Assembly: GCA_903878265.1 (NCBI GenBank)
Contig: CAIRHD010000264.1
Coordinates: forward strand, 1-36,936
DNA length: 36,936 nt
Direction of reading: 5' to 3'
DNA from: an uncultured Bacteroidales bacterium
Lineage (GTDB): Bacteria > Bacteroidota > Bacteroidia > Bacteroidales > UBA4417
Shown one piece after another: positions 1 through 8,006 of this stretch (within the stretch, counting starts at the first letter, position 1; the number at the start of each line of letters is the position of its first letter). Under the pieces are notes generated by a model. That model saw only the letters and a list, made by a program, of their open reading frames with translations. It made no database searches and had not been told where the DNA came from. The position numbers and the translations under genes were made by a program.

Positions 1-28
1 CAGAATCCCTCTATAATGTTCACATAAA

Positions 29-223
29 TTATCTTTGTGTTTCATAACCCCAAATATACCTCTTTTTGGGGAGTCTTTTGATAGGCCGTGTTTTCCCTGA
101 AAGGCTTTTTTCCTGAAAGGAAAAATGTAGTTTCTTGTTGTAAATTGTTGGCCTTTTGATGTACATTGCCGGCTTATTGATATGTATTGTAAGTTGCTTA
201 TGCGATATTATAATCCTCTTGAT
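29..223 (-). other. Possible short or decayed ORF with heptapeptide repeats
   Basis: On the minus strand an open frame runs from just after an in-frame TAA (224-226) to a TAA at 29-31. Its upstream half is made of 7-residue units such as PTIYNKK, PAMYIKR and LTIHINK. These are followed by a basic tail containing two QEKS/SGK-like segments and ending in YETQR. The first ATG in frame is at 164-166, giving about 45 residues. The same frame continues upstream of the TAA with more units, so this may be a remnant of a longer repetitive ORF or a chance frame through a 21-bp DNA repeat. I do not recognise a family. Confidence 0.25.
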
Positions 224-319
224 TTAGATTGTACGTTTCTTCATATATATTTTATACCTCGTGCTATGTGTTGTGAGTTTTTTGATTGGATTGGTGCGAA
301 ATTTACACGATATTGTTGC
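131..319 (-). repeat. Degenerate 21-bp tandem repeat, nine units
   Basis: Nine consecutive 21-bp units start at 131, 152, 173, 194, 215, 236, 257, 278 and 299. The best-conserved units (152, 173, 215, 278) share a core of the type TTGATnTAnATTGT on the plus strand. Read on the minus strand the period equals seven codons, with the pattern x-T-I-x-I-K-K/R. Units have diverged strongly but length is kept exactly. The rest of the gene-free stretch 1-492 shows a duplicated 9-mer CCTGAAAGG near 98 and 113 and nothing else I can name. Confidence 0.55.
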
Positions 320-492
320 TGGTTTAATTCCGGTTTGCAGGTTCACTATATTTAGTATTAAGTAGATACGCCTGATAATTAAAGGTTGGCTTGGAGTTTA
401 TGGATATTGGAATTGAAATATCTGTTGATTAATAGATAGAAAAAATCAACATCAATATATTTTAGGGTATTGTTGCTATTTAAAATTAGTTT

Positions 493-500
493 TAACTTTG
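493..500 (+). promoter_or_regulatory. Bacteroidota -7 box (TAACTTTG)
   Basis: TAACTTTG fits the Bacteroidota -7 consensus TAnnTTTG and lies 55 bp before the ATG at 555. TTG triplets at 470-475 are a poor -33 candidate at slightly short spacing. Confidence 0.45.
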
Positions 501-554
501 AAGTGCAAGTAAAAGAAACCGAAAACTTTGTTATTCCATTAAAACTTTAAAACA

Positions 555-1466
555 ATGCATGACCAACAGAGAAACAAACTGAAAATGTATATGCTGGTTA
601 AGGAATTTTTACTGGCATCGGAAGCTATTACTGACAACTGGGCGGCTTTTGCAGCCTTGTTTGCCAGTTTTACGGATTATATAACCGAGATTTTTGCCGT
701 GGCGGCGCAACAGGAAGAGGATAATACGGGGGTAACCAAAACAAAGGCACTGATTAAAACAGCCTTGATTGCTAAGATGCTGGAGATTTCGGAAAAGTGC
801 AGGGCTTATGCTTCCGTAAAGGATGATATGGAGTACCTGGGTTTGATAAAATTTATGAAAGGGGAATTGCAGAATGCAGCCGATGCGATGTTGATTACCA
901 AATCCAATACGCTACAAACCCATGTTGCGCCCAGAAGGGATGAGTTAGCGGTTTATAAACTTGAGGATAGCGAAATGAGTGAACTGCTGGCACTGAAAAA
1001 CCAGTTTGAGGCTATTTATACCCTACCGGAAAGCAACAAAAAAAAGGTTGCAAAGCTTACCGCAAGACTAAAGACCCTTTATAAAATGGCAGATACCGTG
1101 GTGATAAAGATGGATGCCCTTTTGTTGTTGAGCCGGGTGCAGTTGCCTGATTTTTATGAGGCATACAGGCGCAAGCGGATAATTGGGAAAAGGCCAACCC
1201 GCACCCGCGCCTTGCAACTGTGGGTGGTTGACGATGCTACGGGGTTGCCTGTTGCCAAGGCTAAGGTAACGGTAAGACATAAAGCTGGCACCAATTTGGT
1301 AAAGGTGGTGCGCAGCACCGGACCCAAAGGCGGAATGATAGTTGCAAGTATGGATGCCGCCGAATATGAATACGAGGTTATTTACGGCGGTTATTTGACC
1401 TCAACGGGTTCGTTTTTTGTAAACGATGGGGTGATGACGGATGTTGTTGTTAGATTGAAGAAGTGA
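555..1466 (+). CDS. Hypothetical protein, helical with C-terminal CarboxypepD_reg-like domain
   Basis: The 303-residue protein has no signal peptide. Residues 1-215 look predominantly alpha-helical, with many Leu, Ala, Lys and Glu. Residues about 220-303 resemble the beta-sandwich 'carboxypeptidase regulatory-like' fold: it begins with LQLWVVDDATGLPVAKAKV, goes on to a TGPKGG turn and ends in short alternating strands. Such modules are frequent in Bacteroidota proteins and often bind or scaffold other molecules. Function is unknown. The ATG at 555 follows a good -7 box and AT-rich leader. A hairpin terminator follows the stop, so it appears monocistronic. Confidence 0.75.
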   Translation: MHDQQRNKLKMYMLVKEFLLASEAITDNWAAFAALFASFTDYITEIFAVAAQQEEDNTGVTKTKALIKTALIAKMLEISEKCRAYASVKDDMEYLGLIKFMKGELQNAADAMLITKSNTLQTHVAPRRDELAVYKLEDSEMSELLALKNQFEAIYTLPESNKKKVAKLTARLKTLYKMADTVVIKMDALLLLSRVQLPDFYEAYRRKRIIGKRPTRTRALQLWVVDDATGLPVAKAKVTVRHKAGTNLVKVVRSTGPKGGMIVASMDAAEYEYEVIYGGYLTSTGSFFVNDGVMTDVVVRLKK

Positions 1467-1486
1467 GTAGTGAATAGTGATGGAAT

Positions 1487-1522
1487 AAAAAATCCCTGCT
1501 ACGGTGTGGCGGGGATTTTTTT
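1487..1522. terminator. Bidirectional hairpin terminator
   Basis: The arms AAAAAATCCCTGC and GCGGGGATTTTTT pair with one G-T mismatch around a 9-nt loop, with A-run on one side and T-run on the other. It sits between the convergent genes ending at 1466 (+) and 1583 (-) and could serve both. Confidence 0.75.
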
Positions 1523-1582
1523 GTGGTGTTTTGACTTTTAGTGGGAGACAAGTGCCACTGATTTAGCGTAGTAATGTTTTTA

Positions 1583-2422
1583 CTACCAAAAGGATATAAA
1601 ATCGTTTGATAAATAATCGACATTTTCATCACGAAACTTCGCTGGTATTTGTTTGGGCATGCTTGAAATTATTGAATTAATATATTTCATCAGCACTTCT
1701 GTGTTTTCAATTTCATACTTTGTACTAACCAATTTTACATCTCTAATATTCCCTGTTTTGTCAACTATGTATTCGATGTTTGCTGTAAATTTACTCAGAT
1801 TCAGTTCTGCTTTTGCTTTTTGAATATCAGGATTATTTTTTCTAAATTCTGACTCGGCATCATTTCCACCAGGAAACGATGGAGGGGTTTGAGTAAAAAA
1901 GAATACTTTACTACTATCCTCATATAACCTGTAGACTGCAACAATGTTAGATGATTTTGTCCGATTAAGGTCTGCATAGCATATCTGGGTTGTATTATTT
2001 TTATTTCTTTTATCATGAATATATGCGGTTTTGTAATTGGTATCTTTAGGACTCTCTATTATTTCCATAAACCGGGATTTCCTGTTTGTACTTCTTACAT
2101 AATTTCCATCGTAAAAAACGGTGTCGGACGCTATGCAAAATTTAGAATATAAATTACCTGCATCTTTATCAAGGTACAATTCTCGCAGGAAGAACATTTC
2201 ATTGCAAAAACTACAAGTGTCTTCTCTATAAAGTTTGGTAACTGCATGATTATATATACCATTTCTATCATTAGGAAATTGCATCATATAAAGAGAGAGC
2301 ATAGAATCCGCTATGGCATACTCCCCTTTCTGAAATTGATCTAAACCCATCTTAAATAAGTCCTGAGCTTTAATCATAAAGCATTGTGCGATAAACAGGA
2401 ATACAATAATTAGTCGTTTCAT
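1583..2422 (-). CDS. Secreted TonB C-terminal-like domain protein
   Basis: I take the start at 2422 (MKRLIIVFLFIAQCFMIKAQ), which gives a clean signal peptide with cleavage near KAQ. An upstream ATG at 2449 would add nine residues before it. The first third (GEYAIADSMLSLYMMQFPND) looks like a tetratricopeptide-type helical hairpin. Residues from about 185 (PPSFPGGNDAESEF) resemble the C-terminal domain of Bacteroidota TonB-family proteins: 'FPGG' motif, then I-E-Y-I-V-D-K-T-G-N-I and the central strand. There is no N-terminal membrane anchor, so it is not a classical TonB; a periplasmic protein using this fold is more likely. Role unknown. Confidence 0.7.
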   Translation of the reverse strand: MKRLIIVFLFIAQCFMIKAQDLFKMGLDQFQKGEYAIADSMLSLYMMQFPNDRNGIYNHAVTKLYREDTCSFCNEMFFLRELYLDKDAGNLYSKFCIASDTVFYDGNYVRSTNRKSRFMEIIESPKDTNYKTAYIHDKRNKNNTTQICYADLNRTKSSNIVAVYRLYEDSSKVFFFTQTPPSFPGGNDAESEFRKNNPDIQKAKAELNLSKFTANIEYIVDKTGNIRDVKLVSTKYEIENTEVLMKYINSIISSMPKQIPAKFRDENVDYLSNDFISFW

Positions 2423-2567
2423 GTAGATAATTTTATAAACATTGCCCAAAAAGTAGTTTCGTGTGGCAAATGTATTAATTATAACACTGCCAAATGCAAG
2501 AATTTGCTTGGTGGCCCGGATAAATCTGAAAAAAGAAATGACAGAATGGCGTGCGAACGGAGGTTGA

Positions 2568-3140
2568 TTAGTGTTGTTTTCGCCTTACCTCAATCCTTGC
2601 CTGCGACATCCTTTCCCTAAGGCCACCTTGCTGAAGGAAATCTTTTTCCAAGGTTTTTATCTGTCTGGAGAGCAAAAAGGAGGTTAAATTGACCAAGCCG
2701 ATCATTACATTGGCCGATACTTCCGGATCGGGGCTTTCTATGCCTTTTCGGTAGGTTTCAAACGTTGCATCGGGGGTGGTAAGCAGTTTTGTAAGGTGTG
2801 GATAATAAGCGTGTTCCTTAGACCAGATTTTTAACTTGCGGGTACGTAAAAAATCTTTGTAATCGGTTAATAGTTCTTCGAGCGAAGCCCGGGCAACATT
2901 GGTGAGTTTAATTTCCATTTCTTTGGAAGTGCCGGAAGCCATGCTGCCTTCAACAATGTTTTGCTTGCCCGAACGGGCAGCTTGCACCATTTGGTCGATG
3001 GTGCGGTCGTAAGGCCTGAAATATTTTTTGCAGAAATAGTAGGTGCCATCGTAAATAATTTCGGCTTTTTGGTAAGTTATCAAACGTTCGTAACCTCCAT
3101 GTTTGGGTATAAAGCCATCGGGGTTGTATTGCTTATCCAT
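2568..3140 (-). CDS. Four-helix-bundle suffix-domain protein (23S rRNA IVP-like superfamily)
   Basis: At 190 residues it is longer than the ~120-residue 23S rRNA intervening-sequence proteins and matches the longer 'four helix bundle suffix domain' group. It has an N-terminal HGGYERLITYQKAEIIYD segment, then the family core QMVQAARSGKQNIVEG, SGTSKEMEIKL and ASLEELLTDYKDFLRTR. An extra C-terminal helical stretch is rich in basic residues. These proteins are small, helical and often basic; their cellular role is not established, although relatives act as nucleic-acid-binding accessory proteins in diversity-generating retroelements. The ATG at 3140 is preceded by an AAAGGAAG-type ribosome site. 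A perfect palindrome lies 54 bp upstream. Confidence 0.85.
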   Translation of the reverse strand: MDKQYNPDGFIPKHGGYERLITYQKAEIIYDGTYYFCKKYFRPYDRTIDQMVQAARSGKQNIVEGSMASGTSKEMEIKLTNVARASLEELLTDYKDFLRTRKLKIWSKEHAYYPHLTKLLTTPDATFETYRKGIESPDPEVSANVMIGLVNLTSFLLSRQIKTLEKDFLQQGGLRERMSQARIEVRRKQH

Positions 3141-3193
3141 TGTTTGCTTCCTTTATACGTTGTTTTCTGTGGTTGTTTTGGTTGGACAGTTTT

Positions 3194-3238
3194 GACGGGT
3201 TCGACATCCTGTACTATGTCCACAAAGTCGAACCCGTC
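3194..3238. repeat. Perfect 12-bp inverted repeat, 21-nt loop
   Basis: GACGGGTTCGAC (3194-3205) and GTCGAACCCGTC (3227-3238) are exact reverse complements. The loop itself contains a smaller GGACAT/ATGTCC-like pairing. It lies upstream of the four-helix-bundle gene and has no T-run, so it is not a typical terminator. It could be an operator, a structured leader or a REP-like dispersed element. Confidence 0.7.
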
Positions 3239-3442
3239 TAACGAAAATGATGCGTAATGCGTTAGGGCAAAAATACATTTTTTAACTGCCGGTTTGTTAT
3301 CAATCTTGGTTTATCATAAAATGTTCGATCAGCGGATTATGATTTGATTTCAGCGATTAGTTTTTCCCTCTCACCGATTGCAGGATACATTGGTGTAACT
3401 TTAAAAAACATACTAACGTCATACACCCATAAACCCTTAAAA

Positions 3443-3898
3443 ATGAATTCTATGAAAACTAAAAGTGTAATTATCATCCTTCTCCTGACAGGTTTCGGGA
3501 TAAGATTGATGGCTGGTGGCGCAAACATCAGTTACGTTAAAACCGAAAACAAGGTTTATTTCGGCGAGGATATTAAAATGGGGCTGTTCAATACGAAAGT
3601 TTTTTCGCCCGATGGTTCTATTGCCCTGGTTCATAACCATGATATTGTTGGCTATATGCACGATTCAAAATTGGTAGAGTTAATGCCGCTTGTTGGCGAG
3701 AACAACGAAAACCTGGGATATGCAATGATGGAGTATGTAACATCGCGTTCGGGCTTGCGGCTGTACCGCTATTCCAGCCACGATCAGAAAACACCGCAAC
3801 ACTCATATTTCGTTTACAAAAACGGGAAATTACACTTGCGCATAACTCAGGAAAATGCACTTTCGACCTTGCCTTTTTTTGGAGTTAAAGTATTGTAA
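3443..3898 (+). CDS. Small secreted protein of unknown function
   Basis: The frame is open from 3344, but the probable start is ATG 3443 (or 3452, MKTKSVI). Either places a hydrophobic signal segment SVIIILLLTGFGIRLMAGG at the N-terminus. The mature part of about 125 residues is rich in beta-forming residues, ending LPFFGVKVL. I recognise no domain. Upstream DNA has no convincing -33/-7 pair. A very strong terminator follows, so the gene is likely transcribed alone. Confidence 0.6.
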   Translation: MNSMKTKSVIIILLLTGFGIRLMAGGANISYVKTENKVYFGEDIKMGLFNTKVFSPDGSIALVHNHDIVGYMHDSKLVELMPLVGENNENLGYAMMEYVTSRSGLRLYRYSSHDQKTPQHSYFVYKNGKLHLRITQENALSTLPFFGVKVL

Positions 3899-3931
3899 AA
3901 ACGAAAAGCAGAAGACAGGCTTAACTAATTG

Positions 3932-3972
3932 TGCTAAAGGTTCCAGCATACTGGTTGCTGGAACCTTTAGCA
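3932..3972 (+). terminator. Strong rho-independent terminator
   Basis: Perfect 17-bp arms (TGCTAAAGGTTCCAGCA at 3932-3948 and its complement at 3956-3972) enclose a 7-nt loop and are followed by TTTTAT. It closes the small secreted-protein gene. The remainder of the gap to 4233 shows no further gene or recognisable element. Confidence 0.9.
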
Positions 3973-4214
3973 TTTTATGACATACCACCTTTAAATAATA
4001 TTGCTGGCCACTAAGTGCCAAATATTTAGAATGCCTATTTTGCGTATAAACTTGATTTGCTATATTTTGCAAGGATATAGGCGTACATCTACCTACCAGT
4101 TTTAGATCAAGTCCTTTCCTAATGCATAATAAAACAATGGGCCGAGAAAAAAGCCTACAGAATGATGCTACCAATAAGGATTCTTGCTGTAACAGGGGTC
4201 TTAAAACCGAGATG

Positions 4215-4241
4215 TTGATAATCTATTTATAAGTACTTTTG
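4215..4241 (+). promoter_or_regulatory. Promoter of the LpxR-like gene
   Basis: TACTTTTG at 4234-4241 fits the TAnnTTTG -7 box, with a TTG at 4215-4217 as a possible -33 element at short spacing. Its position implies that transcription starts after the TTG at 4239 and supports the ATG at 4266 as the true start. Confidence 0.5.
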
Positions 4242-4265
4242 CATTTGGCATTAAGCGGCATATTT

Positions 4266-5750
4266 ATGAGGGCTTTTTTGATCGTTTTGGTATCGTTGGT
4301 ATTTTTTACCCGTTGCGGAAAGCAGCAGGTAAGCCAAGCCGATTTGCCAAAAGTTATTGCCCCAATAGAGATAAATTATGCTGCAGGTGTAATGATTTCA
4401 CCACAAAAAAAAGCTGCTAAAGCATCAAACTGTAACTTTAATTTCGCCGAAAAAATTCTTTCACCTCATCGTATCCCCGTGCTGGATACGGTAAGCAACC
4501 AAATGGTTTTCGTAAAATCCAATGGCGACAGGGTTAGTATTATTTTAGATAAATTGGTTGGCAAATATGACATAATCCTTTTCAACCCAAACAGCAATCC
4601 TGTTCCTCTGCGGATTGCTGACCTGCAAGGTGCTTTTGATCAAATATTTAACTTCAACAGCACTAACAATTTCAAATCAAAGGCCAAGAGTTCCATTCGC
4701 CAAACTCCAAAAATAGCAGAGGACACAATCTCACACAAAACTGTAAGTGAATTGCTTTTAAAGTTAAAAAACCGGCACAAGAAAATTATTTTTACAACTT
4801 TCGACACTTCGGCATCAAAACTTATTTTACGCAACATTCCCGAAATTGAATGGGTTGAACAAAAAATAGATACACGCAGGATTTTGAAATTCAGCTTCGA
4901 GAACGACCTGATAACTTATGCCAACACTGACCGCTATTTTACCAACGGCATTACATTCGATTTGCAGGCTGCATGGTTAAGCCGTTCACCAATCAATAAA
5001 CTGATGCTCCGCTACAACCACAAGGCAAATGTCACCTACAACCTGAGCATGGTGCAGGATATGTTTACGCCAACCGATACCCGTGTGGCACCTACCTTGC
5101 AAAACGACCGCCCGTATTCGTCGTACCTCTATTTTGGTTTTAGCAAAACCACAGCCGATCCAATCCGCAAGATTAAGATTATGAGCAAATTGGATGTAGG
5201 TTATATTGGCCCACATTCGCCAGGTTCGTATATGCAAACACTGGTACACAAATCCTTTCCTACCAACGATGTGCCTCTTGGATGGGAAACCCAAATCAAT
5301 ACCGATATTATTTTGAATTATTCAGTTCAGGCACAAAAAGCGGTGGTTAGCACGCAAAAACTTACAGTTTTGGCTAACTTTGGTACAAAAGCAGGGACTT
5401 TAAATACGTCAACATCTGCTGGGCTACAGCTTTTGGCAGGAAAATATGAACCTATTTTCGGACTGGCCGATAACGAAAAATGGCCCAAAACCGAATACTA
5501 CTTTTTCGCAAAAACAAACATCAGTTTTTTGGCCTATAATGCACTTCTCGAAGGCGGTATGTTTAACCACAACAATATTTTTGTCCTCTCCGGAAATCAA
5601 ATACAAAGGTTTGTGGGAAGTGCCGAAGCCGGTTTTCACCTCCACTACAAGGGGGTCGGGCTCGAATTGGCTCAACACTACCTATCTCCTGAATATAAAA
5701 GCGGATTATGGCATAAATGGGGAAGGATAAGTTTGTTTTTCAGAATTTAA
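4266..5750 (+). CDS. LpxR-like lipid A deacylase (DUF2219) with extra N-terminal domain, lipoprotein
   Basis: The start MRAFLIVLVSLVFFTRC gives a lipoprotein signal with Cys at residue 17. Residues ~18-200 form a domain I do not recognise. From about 208 the sequence matches the LpxR outer-membrane barrel: FSFENDLITYANTDRYFTNG holds the family's Asn-Asp pair and Thr. A later GYIGP..PG..MQTLVHKSF segment carries the conserved His (about residue 328). Alternating strands follow to a terminal aromatic FFRI, as in outer-membrane barrels. In Salmonella, LpxR removes the 3'-acyloxyacyl chain of lipid A in the outer membrane. Classical LpxR has about 300 mature residues and no such N-terminal domain, so the fusion and the lipid anchor are unusual. 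Confidence 0.8.
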   Translation: MRAFLIVLVSLVFFTRCGKQQVSQADLPKVIAPIEINYAAGVMISPQKKAAKASNCNFNFAEKILSPHRIPVLDTVSNQMVFVKSNGDRVSIILDKLVGKYDIILFNPNSNPVPLRIADLQGAFDQIFNFNSTNNFKSKAKSSIRQTPKIAEDTISHKTVSELLLKLKNRHKKIIFTTFDTSASKLILRNIPEIEWVEQKIDTRRILKFSFENDLITYANTDRYFTNGITFDLQAAWLSRSPINKLMLRYNHKANVTYNLSMVQDMFTPTDTRVAPTLQNDRPYSSYLYFGFSKTTADPIRKIKIMSKLDVGYIGPHSPGSYMQTLVHKSFPTNDVPLGWETQINTDIILNYSVQAQKAVVSTQKLTVLANFGTKAGTLNTSTSAGLQLLAGKYEPIFGLADNEKWPKTEYYFFAKTNISFLAYNALLEGGMFNHNNIFVLSGNQIQRFVGSAEAGFHLHYKGVGLELAQHYLSPEYKSGLWHKWGRISLFFRI

Positions 5751-5840
5751 TGCGGTAATGTGTTAATGTGATAATGTGTTAATGTGGCAATGCGATAATG
5801 TGTTTATGCGATAATGAGGCAATGTGATAATGTGTTAATT
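5747..5840 (+). repeat. 8-bp tandem repeat, about 11.7 copies
   Basis: Units of the form NNAATGTG (TTAATGTG, ATAATGTG, GCAATGTG, GTAATGTG, with a few TGCG/TGAG variants) run in exact 8-bp register from within the LpxR-like stop codon to just before the capA promoter. The copy-number-variable look and its place just before a promoter make it a candidate VNTR. Confidence 0.8.
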
Positions 5841-5845
5841 GTCTA

Positions 5846-5878
5846 TTGTTTATAAATTAATTTCAACCTTTACTTTTG
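5846..5878 (+). promoter_or_regulatory. Promoter of the CapA-family gene
   Basis: TTG at 5846-5848 and TACTTTTG at 5871-5878, spaced by 22 bp, fit the Bacteroidota -33/-7 pattern. The ATG lies 18 bp further on, so the leader is very short. Confidence 0.55.
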
Positions 5879-5896
5879 CTTCTGTATTTCTAAAAA

Positions 5897-7078
5897 ATGG
5901 CTTCAATAAATACTAAAACCACAACATTTCCTTTTTTCGCACCTCAAAGGCTATTGCGGATATTCGTGATATTTACAGTTGCTATTCTGCTGGCAACTCT
6001 ACCTTTTAAAATTTCGGAAAGCGCATCACAGGCTAAAACGCCAATCGCTACGCACGAAATCACCCTCATCTTCACCGGCGATATCATGCAACATTTGCCA
6101 CAGGTGGAAGCTGCTTGGAACAACGAATTGGACAAGTATAACTACGATTCGTGTTTTAAATACATTAACCCCTGGCTTTCGAATGCCGACTTTGCAATTG
6201 CCAATCTTGAAACCACCTTGGCAGGAAAACCTTATAGTGGTTACCCTGCTTTTAGCTCGCCCGATGAACTTGTAACCGGTTTGTTGAATGCTGGAATTGA
6301 TTTGGTAGGCACTGCCAACAACCATTGCTGCGACCGTGGCCGGGTTGGAATCGAACGCACAACATGCATTCTCGATAGCCTGGGAATGATGCACTTCGGA
6401 ACTTACAAAAATGCAGAATCATACAGCAAAACCAATCCATTGATTATTAATACCCGAGGTTTCAGGTTGGCTTTTACCAATTATACTTACGGGACTAACG
6501 GAATCCCTGTGCCAGAAAACAATGTGGTCTGCTTGATTGAAAAGGACAGGATGAAAGCGGATTTGTTAGCCGCGCACGATTCGGCAGTTGATTTTACGAT
6601 AGTATTTATACATTGGGGCGAGGAATACCAACGCGAACCCAATGCTTTTCAGAAAGATATTGCCGATTATCTTTTCGCAAACGGTGCCGATATAATTATT
6701 GGTTCGCACCCGCATGTGATACAACCGATGGAATGGCGCAAAGCCGACAGCCTGCATAAGGAACAAATAGTGGTTTGGTCGCTCGGAAATTATGTTTCTA
6801 ATCAACGAAAACGCTTTACTGATGGAGGAAGCATGTTTTCGGTTACATTGCAAAAAGAACAAGGGCACGCACACATAAAAGAGGCCGGATACCAGTTAAC
6901 ATGGGTACATAACCCAACAATTGAAGGAAGAAAGCAATATTTTATACTTCCAGCTGCACGTTTCGAGAACGATTCTGTTTTGTTAGATGCCCAATCGCGT
7001 ACTGACTTAAAGATTTTCCTAAGCGATTCGAGGGAGTTACTTGACGGGAATAATTTGAATATTAGGGAGATAAAGTAA
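5897..7078 (+). CDS. CapA-family protein (metallophosphoesterase fold)
   Basis: The 393-residue protein begins with a short cytoplasmic segment and one hydrophobic segment (RIFVIFTVAILLATLPF, about 21-37), so it is probably anchored or exported. The CapA domain follows: FTGDIMQ near 60, NLETTLAG near 112, GTANNHCCDRG near 138, FIHWGEEYQREP near 237, GSHPHVIQPMEW near 270 and WSLGNYVSNQ near 293. In Bacillus, CapA takes part in poly-gamma-glutamate synthesis or export. Bacteroidota homologues are widespread without capB/capC, and neither is seen here. The true substrate is therefore unknown, with a cell-envelope role most likely. Confidence 0.85.
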   Translation: MASINTKTTTFPFFAPQRLLRIFVIFTVAILLATLPFKISESASQAKTPIATHEITLIFTGDIMQHLPQVEAAWNNELDKYNYDSCFKYINPWLSNADFAIANLETTLAGKPYSGYPAFSSPDELVTGLLNAGIDLVGTANNHCCDRGRVGIERTTCILDSLGMMHFGTYKNAESYSKTNPLIINTRGFRLAFTNYTYGTNGIPVPENNVVCLIEKDRMKADLLAAHDSAVDFTIVFIHWGEEYQREPNAFQKDIADYLFANGADIIIGSHPHVIQPMEWRKADSLHKEQIVVWSLGNYVSNQRKRFTDGGSMFSVTLQKEQGHAHIKEAGYQLTWVHNPTIEGRKQYFILPAARFENDSVLLDAQSRTDLKIFLSDSRELLDGNNLNIREIK

Positions 7079-7568
7079 GTTCAGGTTCATCCTTGAGCAG
7101 ATTTTTTTGAGGAATTCAAGCTCATTGTAATATTAATAGGTAGTGTTCAAAATTTCTTTTTTTTAACCGCAATTAATATTTTTAGGATTTCGACATTCTA
7201 ATTTAGTACTATACTTGCTATCAATTTCTAAAGTGTTATTTTTTCAAAGTGTTTTTTATCAACACGTTACAAATACTAACAGCTGATAAGCAATTTTAAA
7301 ACTATAAAATCCAAGTTCGAAGTATGAAATATTTCAGCAAATGAATTCGTAAATTCGATATTATGTACACTATACCTGCGTACATAGTGTGTACTTTTGC
7401 GAAAAAATAAATAGCAACGGATAAGTTATCTCGTTTAATTTGAAGTGGGCCGCCCGCCTTGACTTTCAGGGTATATTTTTCCAATAAACTATTCAGTTTA
7501 TTGTTTGGAAATTATGCCATTTTGACTGCCGCACAAGTTTGCTATTTTAAAAATACAAAAAACACAAA
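7079..7568. other. Intergenic region before norC: regulatory DNA and leader
   Basis: No gene of convincing length is seen in these 490 bp. The first 240 bp are plain AT-rich DNA. The promoter and dyad occupy 7323-7399. The ~165-nt leader contains a GC-rich patch (GGGCCGCCCGCC at 7447-7458) and a 9-bp hairpin, CAATAAACT (7482-7490) with AGTTTATTG (7495-7503) around a 4-nt loop. This could affect leader folding. Confidence 0.5.
7323..7399 (+). promoter_or_regulatory. Promoter A: palindrome, 25-bp dyad and -7 box before norC
   Basis: The perfect dyad TATGTAC-N11-GTACATA spans 7362-7386, and the -7 box TACTTTTG begins six bases after it (7392-7399). The dyad takes the place where a -33 box would be, suggesting an activator-dependent promoter. 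A 12-bp palindrome TGAAATATTTCA lies at 7325-7336. Both elements recur at nearly the same spacing at 9677-9754. Confidence 0.75.
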
Positions 7569-8006
7569 ATGAGGTTAAATACAAAACGGTTTGTTTCCGG
7601 GGTACTAATTGTCTCTTTTTTTGTGTACTCGATAGTAATTTATACTGTTGGGACACGGATTGATAAGGGTGAAAAATACCTGACTATACAAGCAAAAAGA
7701 GGAAAACTGCTGTTTCAGAAAAAGAACTGTATTGCATGCCACCAACTATATGGGCTTGGGGGATTTATGGGACCCGATCTTACCAATACCATTTCAGCTT
7801 TGGGGAAAGGGCCATTATTCGCAAAAGCATTCCTGATGGCTGGTTCGGAACGGATGCCCAATTATCATCTAACCGAAACAGAAATCGCCGAGCTGATTGC
7901 ATTCCTTACCTATGCCGATAAAACCGGCGTTTCACCTGTAAAGAAATTTGAAATAAACTATGATGGAACTGTTAAATGGAAAGGAAAAGATGAAAAGGGA
8001 AATTAG
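7569..8006 (+). CDS. NorC-like membrane-anchored cytochrome c
   Basis: The 145-residue protein has one N-terminal membrane anchor (residues 9-28). A c-type heme domain follows: CIACH at 54-58, the following GLGGFMGPDLTN that is typical of NorC, and Met96 in SERMPNYH as likely sixth ligand. NorC passes electrons to the catalytic subunit NorB in cNOR-type enzymes at the periplasmic face. The neighbouring gene overlaps by 17 bp and encodes a NorB-like subunit, so the two proteins should form a complex. Length and layout are normal for NorC. Expression is probably under promoter A. Naming it norC is by homology; the reaction of this complex is uncertain because the large subunit is unusual. Confidence 0.82.
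   Translation: MRLNTKRFVSGVLIVSFFVYSIVIYTVGTRIDKGEKYLTIQAKRGKLLFQKKNCIACHQLYGLGGFMGPDLTNTISALGKGPLFAKAFLMAGSERMPNYHLTETEIAELIAFLTYADKTGVSPVKKFEINYDGTVKWKGKDEKGN

Noticed and set aside
131-319. CRISPR array
   Set aside because: The 21-bp units are contiguous with no spacers and too divergent for CRISPR repeats.
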